From Symsagittifera roscoffensis (lineage: Eukaryota; Xenacoelomorpha; Acoela; Convolutidae), in the NCBI RefSeq assembly GCF_963678635.1, contig NC_087062.1, positions 78,927,200 through 78,991,199 of the forward strand: a stretch of 64,000 nt of DNA, read 5' to 3'. Under the pieces are notes generated by a model. That model searched no databases. It was not told where the DNA came from and was given only the letters and a program-made list of their open reading frames with translations. A program made the translations under genes and the position numbers. Positions 54,537 through 63,239 of this stretch are shown here, in pieces. Each line of letters opens with the position of its first letter. Positions within the stretch are counted from its first letter, which is position 1.

Positions 54537-55492
54537 TGGCAGCATATGGAGAAAGAGGAGTACTAGACCGCCCGAACATGAGAGTGATGAGGTGGAGAAA
54601 CGGGGCTCTCTCAGGGAGTGACTTGGCGAATGAGCCTGGGTTGGGAAGTTCTAGGACTTACCAACCAGGTGAGATGCCAATGCCCTCCAAGCCCAAACCT
54701 GGGCTGACGAGAATGCATCGGGAGATGAACAGCGAGGCGACCTCGTCTGGTTCACCACTGAGAGCAGCTGTGCCACCAAAAGGGGCGAAAGTAACACAGA
54801 AGGTCCAGACGAACCAAACCATACAAGATCTGGACGAGATGAACGATCAGTTGAGAAGTACGAAGAAGGAGTTAGACGATATGACGAAGACCATGCTGGC
54901 GATGGAGGAAGACCGGGACATGTGGAGAAAGTTGTTTGAAGACTGCAACAAAAAGCAGGGTCAAGAGATCGAACGCTTAAGGCAGGAATACAAAGAGCGA
55001 TCGGAGCAGGTGGCGTTGACGACGTCCATTGAGAAAGTGATACCTGCAAGGGATATTCCTCGTGGGCAGTCCCCGATGGAGCTCTTGACACCTCGAGAAA
55101 TGAGTCAAACAACGGAGACACGGCTTCCAGCAGAGACGAACCGAGTAACAATCCCGGATCCTAGTGACACCTTGGGTGATCCCGTCGTAGAACAGACAGT
55201 GAGAAAACTGATAGAGACAGCTGGACGATTGGTCGCTAACAAGAATGCACCAGGTTCCGGGGTGACTGCACCCTATGGAACGATTGACGATACGGGCAGA
55301 GTACAACTCTCCCAGACAGTAATCAGACAAGGGATGAGTAACGTGACACCACTCATGGGGAACTCGAGAATCCCAGAGAGGAAAGTAAGGAAGATGCCAG
55401 CGAAGAAAGTGTCTCGTGTAATAGACGTGCAGAAGAATAATCAATTGAAGTATAATTTCACGGGAGTTCCGGAGACAGATCCGAGAGCCTGA
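54536..55492 (+). CDS. Coiled-coil protein, probable N-terminal part of the SGNH polyprotein
   Basis: Starts at the ATG inside TGATG and ends at TGA 55490-55492, 318 codons. Residues about 95-165 form a strong coiled coil (DLDEMNDQLRSTKKELDDMT; later EIERLRQEYKERSEQ). The rest is Pro/Thr/Arg-rich and probably disordered, with a basic patch near the end (ERKVRKMPAKKVSR). No known family; its layout recalls nucleic-acid-binding ORF1 proteins of retroelements, but no zinc knuckle is present. The frame continues open beyond the TGA into the SGNH domain. That domain has no ATG before its active-site serine, so this ORF probably supplies the N-terminus of a readthrough product. Confidence 0.65.
   Translation: MAAYGERGVLDRPNMRVMRWRNGALSGSDLANEPGLGSSRTYQPGEMPMPSKPKPGLTRMHREMNSEATSSGSPLRAAVPPKGAKVTQKVQTNQTIQDLDEMNDQLRSTKKELDDMTKTMLAMEEDRDMWRKLFEDCNKKQGQEIERLRQEYKERSEQVALTTSIEKVIPARDIPRGQSPMELLTPREMSQTTETRLPAETNRVTIPDPSDTLGDPVVEQTVRKLIETAGRLVANKNAPGSGVTAPYGTIDDTGRVQLSQTVIRQGMSNVTPLMGNSRIPERKVRKMPAKKVSRVIDVQKNNQLKYNFTGVPETDPRA
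55490..55492 (+). other. In-frame TGA between coiled-coil ORF and SGNH domain
   Basis: TGA followed by TTC. The same frame is open before and after. The first in-frame ATG after it is at 55622, downstream of the catalytic GDS motif, so independent AUG initiation would lose the active site. Readthrough or non-AUG initiation (GTG at 55520) is needed to make a complete domain. Confidence 0.65.
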
Positions 55493-58360
55493 TTCAATCG
55501 AGCTACCTGGAGCCCAGCTGTGAACCTGCAGCAACCACCACTCGGGACATCTCACCTGATATTGGGAGACAGCTTAGTCAGAGTGCTGTCGAATTTGAGG
55601 ACCTCATGGGTCACCACGGTGATGGCCTTTGGAGGCGCGACGATTGCCCAATTATATCGCATGGGGGAGCTGATGAATCCAGGGAAGATACCCAATGTGA
55701 TGATCTTAGTTGGGACGAATGACATGTCCAGAGGATCAGATGAGCAGGAAGCACTGTGGGAAGCAATGATGGTGTGTTTGTTTACTACTCTCTGGCAGAA
55801 GTTCAGTTGCGCGGTACTGACCGTTTGCACGGTGCCAATGAACGCAAGAAGCCTGACAGCATCAGGAAGAAGGCACAACGAGGGAGTCATGAAATGGAAC
55901 AACATCTTGAGAAACCTAGCAAATCGAAATGCCGGAAGAATGATCCTCATGGACATTGAACATGAATTGAGAGCCATGGATCAAGCCAGACTGACCACAG
56001 ATGGCATCCACTTCGACAGTGTCAAAGGACAAGCTTGGTTGAATCGAGTCTTCCAAGAACGGTTGGATGAGCTGGAAGCAGAACTCTTTGACACAGGAGT
56101 ACTGAAGGAAGAGGGAACGGTGAGTGATACGGTGATCACCACCTTTGTACCTCCTAACCTGGAAACACGCTCGGGTACGGTCCCAGCCGTCACAAATTAC
56201 CGGCAACAAAGCTCCGGTGAACCAGGTCGAAGAACAGACGTACAAGATCGGTTGGGAGAAGCACCGATGAGGAGGACAATTCATCCTAGGAAAAGGATAG
56301 GACCTGTCAACCAACCAATCGAGGAAGTAGCAGGCACATCCAGATCGGACACTAGATCGGAGACGACAAGTACCAGTCGAGAGGAGAGACCGAGCAGAGG
56401 CTCATTGATGTGGTCGCGATCCATACCGTCTCCTTGGCATATATACAAAGAAGAACTAATGAAGCTGGACCTACAGAGAGTGAGCTTCATCGAAGATGCA
56501 AGGAGGATGCTGAATGGAGCGACGCTATCCGTCAGCAGATTGTACTCGATAACCGGCGTAGACTGGTTGATAGCCGCTAGCATAAATTTCAGCTCCACGA
56601 CGGCCTTGAGATTTGCCGACTTGGAGGGACTGCCCTCCAACAACACAATAGGACCTGTAAATGCAAGACCGTTGCAAGATGTGAGATTGAACCATGATGA
56701 GAGGAATCGTGAAGAAAGGCCAGGAAGATTCCTGACGGCGAGAGCGCCGATTGGACAACACGTGAAGATATTTAGGCAATTGACGACACCACCTGGTCAT
56801 GTGAAGGAGAGAGTGTACCCAAAACTAGTGAACCAGGATGGTGATGCCCAGAGATATGGTGGATTGACAGCGATAAAGAAAGATGAGACCATCTTCGCCG
56901 CCTACGACAAAGCAGAGATGAGAAAGGCCAAAATCATGGTAGTAGCGAATTCAGAGTTCGTGTACACCTCTAAGTCTTTGTTTTGGCCGGACGTCATACT
57001 GCTGGCCGCAGTTGACCTAGACCTATTGCAATCAGTGTCATTGGCTATAGGGGTACAAAGGCAGACAGAAATGAACCCGATAACGATTGTGTTTGCTGGC
57101 ATCAATGACCATCTACACAGTAGAGGTTTTCTGAGCAGGCTCAGAGATCCTGCAACAGCAGAAAACGCAGTATGGCCAGCGATAAAAGACATCCTGGAGT
57201 CAATGGGTGAAGTGGTAGACGCGACAAAGGAGGGATCATTCAATAAAGTGACGTTGAGAGTAGTATTTGCGTTGTCTCCGGGATATGCATATCTCCCGGA
57301 TGGACTGAAATTTGTGTATGCAATGGTAGCCTTACTTTCGGAGGGAAAATATGATGTGATCATATCAGCCCCGAATCGCATGATAGAAATGGAGAACCTG
57401 AGGCCACTTAAGGCTGAACTGCCTGCAGTATGGTCAGATATCTCAAACGCGATGAGAGGGTTCAAGGACCACGCGCTACACATGTTGGTGTTGGACGAAG
57501 TGCTGGGGTTGGAACTGTCCAACTTCAGTCGGCAACTCAAACTGAAACCAGGAATAGATGACGACCATCGAGTGATCACGGCGATGTCCAACGACTTGTG
57601 GTTCCGAGCAATGGAAGTGGCGAGTGAAGACACGAGAAGAAAGAATTCACTGGAGACGAGAGCTCATCTGGAAGCGATGGTGCTGAGAACCAAGCCGGAA
57701 GCAAACCAGTGGCTACACCTGAATCCGAGAGTAGCGGCATTGGGTGCAGATGCTTTTCAGCAAGGCCCAGTAATGATCACTAAGATACACGCCTACTTGT
57801 TGAAGGAGGTGAACCTGGCGGAAAATGCCGGAGAAAAGACAGCTGAGTTCGTGAACAGAATGTGTCAGATTACTCTGGAAACCTTCTGGACCCAGGAAGT
57901 GAAAGGACAGGAGGGATTTGAAAGGACAGACAGCATGCTAGAAGGGTTGGGAGCCGGATGGACCGCGTCCTTCTTGGCAAAAGTCTACCCGAAAGTCTCG
58001 CACTACTTGATAAAGGAATTCCTCCAAGCGGTAGTGAAAGTATCGATAGTGGAATTAATAGCCTTGTTCGTGACATTTGGAGCGGAGAATTTCGTGAAAG
58101 GACCGGTGATACTGCTTACGGATGGAATACAGAACCTGCGACTAGATGGACTTCTGACATTGATCGCAATAACCCACGGAAACTTGGGAGGACTGATGAA
58201 ACTGGCACGTTGTCCAGAGCAGATGAAAGAGAGAGTGAGGAATCTGGATACACTCTTGTCCAGTATCTCTTGCAGCAAAATCGCTTTGGAACCGGAGAAG
58301 ACGAGACAATTGAAAGAGAGGAAGATGTTAGACGACATGTTGGAGGCATGCCGCTGTTAA
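55493..58360 (+). CDS. SGNH/GDSL hydrolase fused to a large unknown region
   Basis: Open from the TGA at 55490; residues are counted from the GTG at 55520 (946 codons). Residues about 10-200 form an SGNH hydrolase: block I ILGDSLVR with the nucleophile Ser, a glycine in AFGGATIAQL (block II), LVGTNDM (block III, the conserved N) and TDGIHFDS (block V, the Asp-His pair). All four catalytic elements are present, so ester hydrolysis is plausible; lipid or carbohydrate esters are the usual substrates. Esterase-like ORFs of this fold are known in some CR1/L3 LINEs and in bdelloid rotifer LTR elements. Residues 200-330 are polar linker. Residues about 470-660 contain MVVANSEF and VFAGINDHLH, spaced like blocks I and III, which may be a second degenerate SGNH copy. 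The remainder to the TAA is unknown. The stop overlaps the next ATG by 13 bases. Confidence 0.75.
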   Translation, partial: FNRATWSPAVNLQQPPLGTSHLILGDSLVRVLSNLRTSWVTTVMAFGGATIAQLYRMGELMNPGKIPNVMILVGTNDMSRGSDEQEALWEAMMVCLFTTLWQKFSCAVLTVCTVPMNARSLTASGRRHNEGVMKWNNILRNLANRNAGRMILMDIEHELRAMDQARLTTDGIHFDSVKGQAWLNRVFQERLDELEAELFDTGVLKEEGTVSDTVITTFVPPNLETRSGTVPAVTNYRQQSSGEPGRRTDVQDRLGEAPMRRTIHPRKRIGPVNQPIEEVAGTSRSDTRSETTSTSREERPSRGSLMWSRSIPSPWHIYKEELMKLDLQRVSFIEDARRMLNGATLSVSRLYSITGVDWLIAASINFSSTTALRFADLEGLPSNNTIGPVNARPLQDVRLNHDERNREERPGRFLTARAPIGQHVKIFRQLTTPPGHVKERVYPKLVNQDGDAQRYGGLTAIKKDETIFAAYDKAEMRKAKIMVVANSEFVYTSKSLFWPDVILLAAVDLDLLQSVSLAIGVQRQTEMNPITIVFAGINDHLHSRGFLSRLRDPATAENAVWPAIKDILESMGEVVDATKEGSFNKVTLRVVFALSPGYAYLPDGLKFVYAMVALLSEGKYDVIISAPNRMIEMENLRPLKAELPAVWSDISNAMRGFKDHALHMLVLDEVLGLELSNFSRQLKLKPGIDDDHRVITAMSNDLWFRAMEVASEDTRRKNSLETRAHLEAMVLRTKPEANQWLHLNPRVAALGADAFQQGPVMITKIHAYLLKEVNLAENAGEKTAEFVNRMCQITLETFWTQEVKGQEGFERTDSMLEGLGAGWTASFLAKVYPKVSHYLIKEFLQAVVKVSIVELIALFVTFGAENFVKGPVILLTDGIQNLRLDGLLTLIAITHGNLGGLMKLARCPEQMKERVRNLDTLLSSISCSKIALEPEKTRQLKERKMLDDMLEACRC

Positions 58361-60249
58361 CAGATTTGAGCTTAGCTATGAGAATCGATCCCTTGGCGCT
58401 GATCAGAGGAGTCACGGAGTTCGTGACAGTGATCTATGGACCAGCAGTCACCTTTGCGTTCCCTGACGTTAAAGTGGAAGCATATAGGAGGTCGGTGTTG
58501 CACCTGAACCTCATATCGGCAGTGGACGGTAGTACACTGAACTGGTGTGAGCAGCACGCATTGCGAGAGCTCATGAGTGAAGATCTGTTATTTGCGAAAA
58601 TATCGGAGCCAGAGATGACAGTCATCAATTTTGACGATCACTTCTGTGACCGCATGGGAGAAGTAGAAAGAGGGCACATCGAGGTGTTTCCAAAGCTTTG
58701 GAATCTGAGGCCCTATGACAAAACGAATGGTGAAATGACCAGAGTGCCTCGTCTCACAGCAGCGTATCACAAGGTGAGAGAAGAGACGAAGGACTGGAGC
58801 GATTACAAGAAGCTACCCGAAGCAATCCCTGAATTCCCTCTGATAAGAAGGATGTTGCTCGGAGCAGTCTCCGTAGTACAAACTCCTAGGTTGAGAGCAT
58901 TCGAAACCAATGAAAGGAGAGTAGGGAATTTCTCGGCGACGATGGATCCATACTTCGTGGGGAGAAATGCCGCCGTGTTACAGTACACACGATTTGCGTA
59001 CACGGATCAAGCGACGAGAAGGCGAATAAGCAACGCTGCTACTCCCAAGCCTGAAGGATTTGATGAGGAATGGAGGGGACTAGGCTTAACTCCAATGAGG
59101 ATGAGAGGCAGGACTGAATTGCCTGAAGCCTCAGTAATCCTGACCAGTGTGAGAAAAGAGATGAAAGCTGCGGGAGTATTGCAGACGAGAATTTTCCTAG
59201 CACCCTTCGGCTGCGAAGAAATCAAAGTGGTCCATGGAGAAGAGGAAGATAAATCAGCCGGTACATTGCTCATACCGAGATTCCAGGAAGAAGCTGACAA
59301 TGACAAACAAGGACCATCGAACTCGAATAGGGACAAGTCAGAAGGAGATGACGGACAGGGTGGAAACCGTCAGACTGAAGAACCCATGCAACAAGATCAA
59401 GCTGGTGGGGAGGACGACAGGGCATCGACAGGAGGAACATCCAGCCTGGATTTCAATATCTTCAGTGATCTTGAGAATAATGCAGACACGTTGGAAACGA
59501 CTGAGCCAGCGGATGATGGCATCTCGACACTGGAACCTCCGTCAGCCTTTGAGGAAATGAAACGGAATTTGCCGGAGAGCAGCTCTCCTGGCAATTCAAG
59601 AAATAGCGACCAGAGAATCCTCATGGAATCACCTCGGAGGAGAAGAATAGAGGCCTCAGCCAGAGTACCTTTCTTGGGAACGCTGCCCGAAGAAGAATGG
59701 GAAGTACATCACCGAGATCACGAGAGTAGGACGGGATGTAAGCTGGACAGAGTGGCGTTCATGGAAGAGGTCTGGACTGTGGTTCAGAGCTATGGGACCC
59801 AATCCATCCTCAAAACAGGTCTCAATCAACCCTTGATGAGAGAAGTACTTGACAAGCTTGATGAGTGTGAAGGGAGACTGAGTGAGTTATTGATCGACTC
59901 AGCCACTGATGAGAGTGAAGCGAATTCTCCCATCAAGATGACACCGCAGGACAATGAAGGAGAGGTGGTGTACCTGTCAAGGACCAGGAGAGGAACGATG
60001 CGATCAAAAATGGTGATTGATAAAATCAATGCGATGAAAATGAAGTTAGGCAGCAGATTGACGCCGAGGAGAATTGGAAAGACGAAAGTGGATTCAGAAA
60101 TATCGATGAAAGCTGGTAACTCAGCGAAAAGGAAGCGAGTCGAAGAAGTTATGGATTTGGGGCAAGGTGATTATCAATTGTCCAGAACAGATAGAATATT
60201 AAGTGATATAGCGATGGTGCCACCCATTCTCATGGCAGGGATAAAGTGA
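58348..60249 (+). CDS. Unknown ORF with acidic low-complexity middle
   Basis: The best start is the ATG at 58348, which overlaps the preceding stop (58358-58360). The frame is open further upstream, but that part overlaps the SGNH ORF, which reads better there. About 633 codons. Residues 1-300 look globular (for example LISAVDGSTLNWCEQHALRE and RNAAVLQYTRFAYTDQATRR). Residues about 310-430 are Glu/Asp/Gly/Ser-rich and probably disordered. The final 150 residues become basic (MRSKMVIDKINAMKMKLGSR, KRKRVEE), perhaps a nuclear or nucleic-acid-binding tail. No family is recognised. The frame ends in TGA at 60247 but continues open into the next ORF. Confidence 0.6.
   Translation: MPLLTDLSLAMRIDPLALIRGVTEFVTVIYGPAVTFAFPDVKVEAYRRSVLHLNLISAVDGSTLNWCEQHALRELMSEDLLFAKISEPEMTVINFDDHFCDRMGEVERGHIEVFPKLWNLRPYDKTNGEMTRVPRLTAAYHKVREETKDWSDYKKLPEAIPEFPLIRRMLLGAVSVVQTPRLRAFETNERRVGNFSATMDPYFVGRNAAVLQYTRFAYTDQATRRRISNAATPKPEGFDEEWRGLGLTPMRMRGRTELPEASVILTSVRKEMKAAGVLQTRIFLAPFGCEEIKVVHGEEEDKSAGTLLIPRFQEEADNDKQGPSNSNRDKSEGDDGQGGNRQTEEPMQQDQAGGEDDRASTGGTSSLDFNIFSDLENNADTLETTEPADDGISTLEPPSAFEEMKRNLPESSSPGNSRNSDQRILMESPRRRRIEASARVPFLGTLPEEEWEVHHRDHESRTGCKLDRVAFMEEVWTVVQSYGTQSILKTGLNQPLMREVLDKLDECEGRLSELLIDSATDESEANSPIKMTPQDNEGEVVYLSRTRRGTMRSKMVIDKINAMKMKLGSRLTPRRIGKTKVDSEISMKAGNSAKRKRVEEVMDLGQGDYQLSRTDRILSDIAMVPPILMAGIK
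60247..60249 (+). other. In-frame TGA joining two unknown ORFs
   Basis: TGA followed by ACC. The frame is open for the 18 codons up to the ATG at 60304 and beyond it. This is the third same-frame TGA junction of the element. Here the downstream ORF has its own early ATG, so reinitiation is an alternative. Confidence 0.5.
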
Positions 60250-60303
60250 ACCGGTTATAAATCCAAAAGGAGTGACCGCACTCTGACTGGAGCAACTTTA
60301 GAA

Positions 60304-60687
60304 ATGGAAATACTCAATCAATGTGGAGAGAGTAAAATGAGGGACTTCAAACCATCTCCCATGAATCATGGAAAAGGAAGTGTTGCAGGACAACTGACAC
60401 CAGTGGAATACAACCGACTAACAGTGTCGGAGACAGTGTCGATAGATGAACCCACCGGTGGATACATGGAGATGTTGGAATACCGGAACTCGGCTAGAGG
60501 GTATGTAATGGCCCTGGAAGACGAAAAAGCCATGGAGGGTTATCTGGAAACGATGTTGCAAGGCACCACCCTCAAGCAGAAGGCGTATGGAACTTTGGCG
60601 TCGTCTGACGTAGAGGCGGAGACGATCGAGCAGTTAGTGAGCCTTCCATGGAAAGCAGTAGTATTGAGGTATTTCGAAGAAAAATGA
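60304..60687 (+). CDS. 127-aa unknown ORF
   Basis: ATG to TGA, 127 codons, in the same frame as the ORF before it. Residues about 35-75 resemble a helical segment (TGGYMEMLEYRNSARGYVMA). The rest is mixed, and no domain is recognised. Its stop overlaps the next possible start as ATGA at 60684-60687. It may be a C-terminal extension of the previous ORF made by readthrough, or a small separate protein. Confidence 0.5.
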   Translation: MEILNQCGESKMRDFKPSPMNHGKGSVAGQLTPVEYNRLTVSETVSIDEPTGGYMEMLEYRNSARGYVMALEDEKAMEGYLETMLQGTTLKQKAYGTLASSDVEAETIEQLVSLPWKAVVLRYFEEK

Positions 60688-63239
60688 GGACTACGCCAAG
60701 AATACATGCTCTCGTGGCAGTACCTTACGTAAGGACAGAATTACAACTCAGGCTCGCCTGGTGCATGATGGGACTGACTCGCGAAGAATATGATTCAGAA
60801 GAAAGGAAGAGATCAAAGGAGGAAAAAGTTTTCCTTATGACGAATCTGAGGGATCTGATAGTCCAGGAGGGAGCAGCAGTAGCGTGTGCAAAGCGGAGAG
60901 ACGCTCTCTGTTTCATTCGATTCCTGATAGAGCAGATTTCAGTACCTGCATTAAGCACTTGTGTTAAAATGTTGAAGGAAGGCGATGAGCGAACGAAAGC
61001 CATGTTCCTACTAGCAATGCTGGATATGCAGCAAAGTAAACCGATGAGGGTGAACATGAAAGAACCTGAAGAATTGGAACCCATGAAAAAGATAGACGAG
61101 ATCAGGAGATTCTCAAACAAGGAGTTGAGGCTCACTAAAGAATCTATGGGAGCATTGCCGAAATCCAGTGAATACTGTGGACCGATCAAGAAGAAGTCAT
61201 ATAGCTATGTGTCCGGGATTATAGGGATAGCATACAATCCTTTCCTGAGTGAAGACATACGCGATTGCTTCTTTGATTATGAGCAGGCGGTGTTACTAAG
61301 ATTCTGGACGTCCAGAATTGTGACGACTAAGAGCGTTAACAATCCACAGGCCAAATTGGGATTGGTCTTGGAAGAAGAGGTGACTGCACCTTCAATACCA
61401 AAATCCGACAAGAGAGTGGAATTTGGGTTGGGATTCTCAGATGAATTACTGAGAACGAGCTTGATGGCAGTGTGGGAATTGATGAAGCCATCATGGTGTC
61501 CCAGTCCCAACGCTGACTCAATATTACGGGCGACACAGGACATACAGAGGGAACTGAATGCGGACTGTAACCTGCGTGACCTCAACATCATATATAATGT
61601 GATGATAACAGCCTCTAAGAGCAACGGAGAAGATAGAGTGGAGTTGCCTGGCTGGGGACCAGAAGACTGGGTCAAACCTGGTAGCTGTCTGGCGGAAGTC
61701 TGTGGACTAGAGGGTCACATTTGTGGAAGTCTAGACTGTGTGAAAACCCTGGAGAAACAACACAAGCAGTTGACAGTATTGTTTGGAAATGTAGTGATGA
61801 AAGCAAGAACGGAAACGGAACTGATAGCAGATTGCCATGGAGGAACCGATGTGAATCTAGTGACAGCACTAGGATTCTACAGCATGTTTGGTTCTTTAGA
61901 GTCACTATTGAATCTAGAACAGAAACATGAGATGGTCACAGCCATCAGCGTAGAAGTATTCCCAGGAGTTCTGCAGACTGAGCAGAAGTATATAGGAAAA
62001 TGGAGGGAAGCAATCGAAACAGAGATGAACATCAGACACAGCGAAACTTATTGTAGACCATCAGGAGCACGATATTTGGTGGGTTCAACGTTGGCTCCAA
62101 TGTGCAAGAGCAGATACCCTGTACATTTCGTGGCTGTGGACGTGAAGAGTACAAGAACGATCGTGGATCAAGCTTTCTCAGTGCCAAAGTGCGTGAGATT
62201 GGCGAGAATGTCTGAAAAGTCTTACGAGTTACTATGTAAGATGTTCTCAGCAGTTCCAGAGAGAACCAAAGAGGAGTTGGAGTCAATACTAGGAAAGAAG
62301 TTCATGGGATATGTGAGCGGGAACTTCAGTGACTTTGAAAAACAGAAACAGAGAGGATCAACTGTCACAGATTACAATGCAGTAGATGAGAATGATGAAA
62401 TCCACCGAGTGATGATGGAAGTGGAACCATTGCTGGAAGCTTCAGGAAAACGCAATTGGAGGAGCATCATGTTGACACATGACGAGTTTCCTTGCCACTG
62501 CTTGCTGCAGACCTGGTGGTATCCCAAGCGTAGTAATTTGGTGTTGATCTGGGACTCTGGAGAGCTGCTCTCCATGGGTTTACCAGATTCATCACAGCCC
62601 ATAACAATAGTGATAGTGGGAGTTATGATGGCGATACGATGGCTGGAAGCTCATGTGAGAGAAAATAATAGACAGGAGGCACCGACGAGAGAACAATTGC
62701 AGAAATTAGATTGTCTAAAAGATTTAGATCTTTTTGAGACAATGTGCAAAGTTCTAAACATTCCGATGGAAGTGAAGAAGATATGGGCAAGAAAACGATT
62801 GATGCTATGGTTCAGAGCTAACATGACTGCATGGTTGTACGAGTATGCGAAAAAACATATGTCGAAACATGGCAGAGTGTACAGTGAATATCAGCTGGAC
62901 ATTGGGGCAGGAGCTTTCAAGCGAGCTTTCGTGACCCATCGGAATGCAGTGACCACCGCTGTGAAAAGAATTTCCAGGACGAGCGAGCGTAGTGGAAATG
63001 AGAAGGCAGAGATGCTGAAAGAAGATTTGGAGAGAAACGTGACGTTGTGTCTCCACAACAGCTTCTGTAGAAACAGAGAATCAAACGTGGATCCCCTACC
63101 TTGCTGTAAACAGAGGGTGGAAGAACAGAAGTGTTGGAAGACGGCTTCCAACAGCGTCAGGATAGTCAATGACGTGCTACAAGACACGGAAACCGAAAGT
63201 GCGGAGTCAGTGTCACAGGAGGAGGAAATGGAGCATTGA
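60648..63239 (+). CDS. 863-aa unknown ORF, last gene of the giant element
   Basis: Two starts are possible: ATG 60648, giving a 40-base overlap with the previous ORF, or ATG 60684, within ATGA. I favour the second, because the overlap then equals a stop-start junction and the first 12 codons lie inside the earlier ORF. Ends at TGA 63237. The protein is Cys- and Met-rich with many helices (for example FLMTNLRDLIVQEGAAVACA), an aromatic/Trp-rich middle (LMKPSWCPSPNAD, ELPGWGPEDW) and a basic Cys-containing C-terminus (LPCCKQRVEEQKCW). A hydrophobic stretch ITIVIVGVMMAI near 660 is too short and isolated for a clear membrane anchor, and there is no signal peptide, so I do not call it an envelope. 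The family is unknown. Confidence 0.6.
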   Translation: MESSSIEVFRRKMRTTPRIHALVAVPYVRTELQLRLAWCMMGLTREEYDSEERKRSKEEKVFLMTNLRDLIVQEGAAVACAKRRDALCFIRFLIEQISVPALSTCVKMLKEGDERTKAMFLLAMLDMQQSKPMRVNMKEPEELEPMKKIDEIRRFSNKELRLTKESMGALPKSSEYCGPIKKKSYSYVSGIIGIAYNPFLSEDIRDCFFDYEQAVLLRFWTSRIVTTKSVNNPQAKLGLVLEEEVTAPSIPKSDKRVEFGLGFSDELLRTSLMAVWELMKPSWCPSPNADSILRATQDIQRELNADCNLRDLNIIYNVMITASKSNGEDRVELPGWGPEDWVKPGSCLAEVCGLEGHICGSLDCVKTLEKQHKQLTVLFGNVVMKARTETELIADCHGGTDVNLVTALGFYSMFGSLESLLNLEQKHEMVTAISVEVFPGVLQTEQKYIGKWREAIETEMNIRHSETYCRPSGARYLVGSTLAPMCKSRYPVHFVAVDVKSTRTIVDQAFSVPKCVRLARMSEKSYELLCKMFSAVPERTKEELESILGKKFMGYVSGNFSDFEKQKQRGSTVTDYNAVDENDEIHRVMMEVEPLLEASGKRNWRSIMLTHDEFPCHCLLQTWWYPKRSNLVLIWDSGELLSMGLPDSSQPITIVIVGVMMAIRWLEAHVRENNRQEAPTREQLQKLDCLKDLDLFETMCKVLNIPMEVKKIWARKRLMLWFRANMTAWLYEYAKKHMSKHGRVYSEYQLDIGAGAFKRAFVTHRNAVTTAVKRISRTSERSGNEKAEMLKEDLERNVTLCLHNSFCRNRESNVDPLPCCKQRVEEQKCWKTASNSVRIVNDVLQDTETESAESVSQEEEMEH

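Noticed and set aside
57958-58347. Open frame overlapping the end of the SGNH ORF, as an N-terminal extension of the next ORF
   Set aside because: Several frames on both strands are open here because the region is GC-rich. The SGNH frame reads as a continuous helical protein, while the extension is Arg/Ser/Gly-rich, and an ATG at 58348 gives a tight overlap.
60648-63239. Last ORF of the giant element as an envelope glycoprotein
   Set aside because: No signal peptide, no convincing C-terminal membrane helix, no furin-type site. The single short hydrophobic run is internal.
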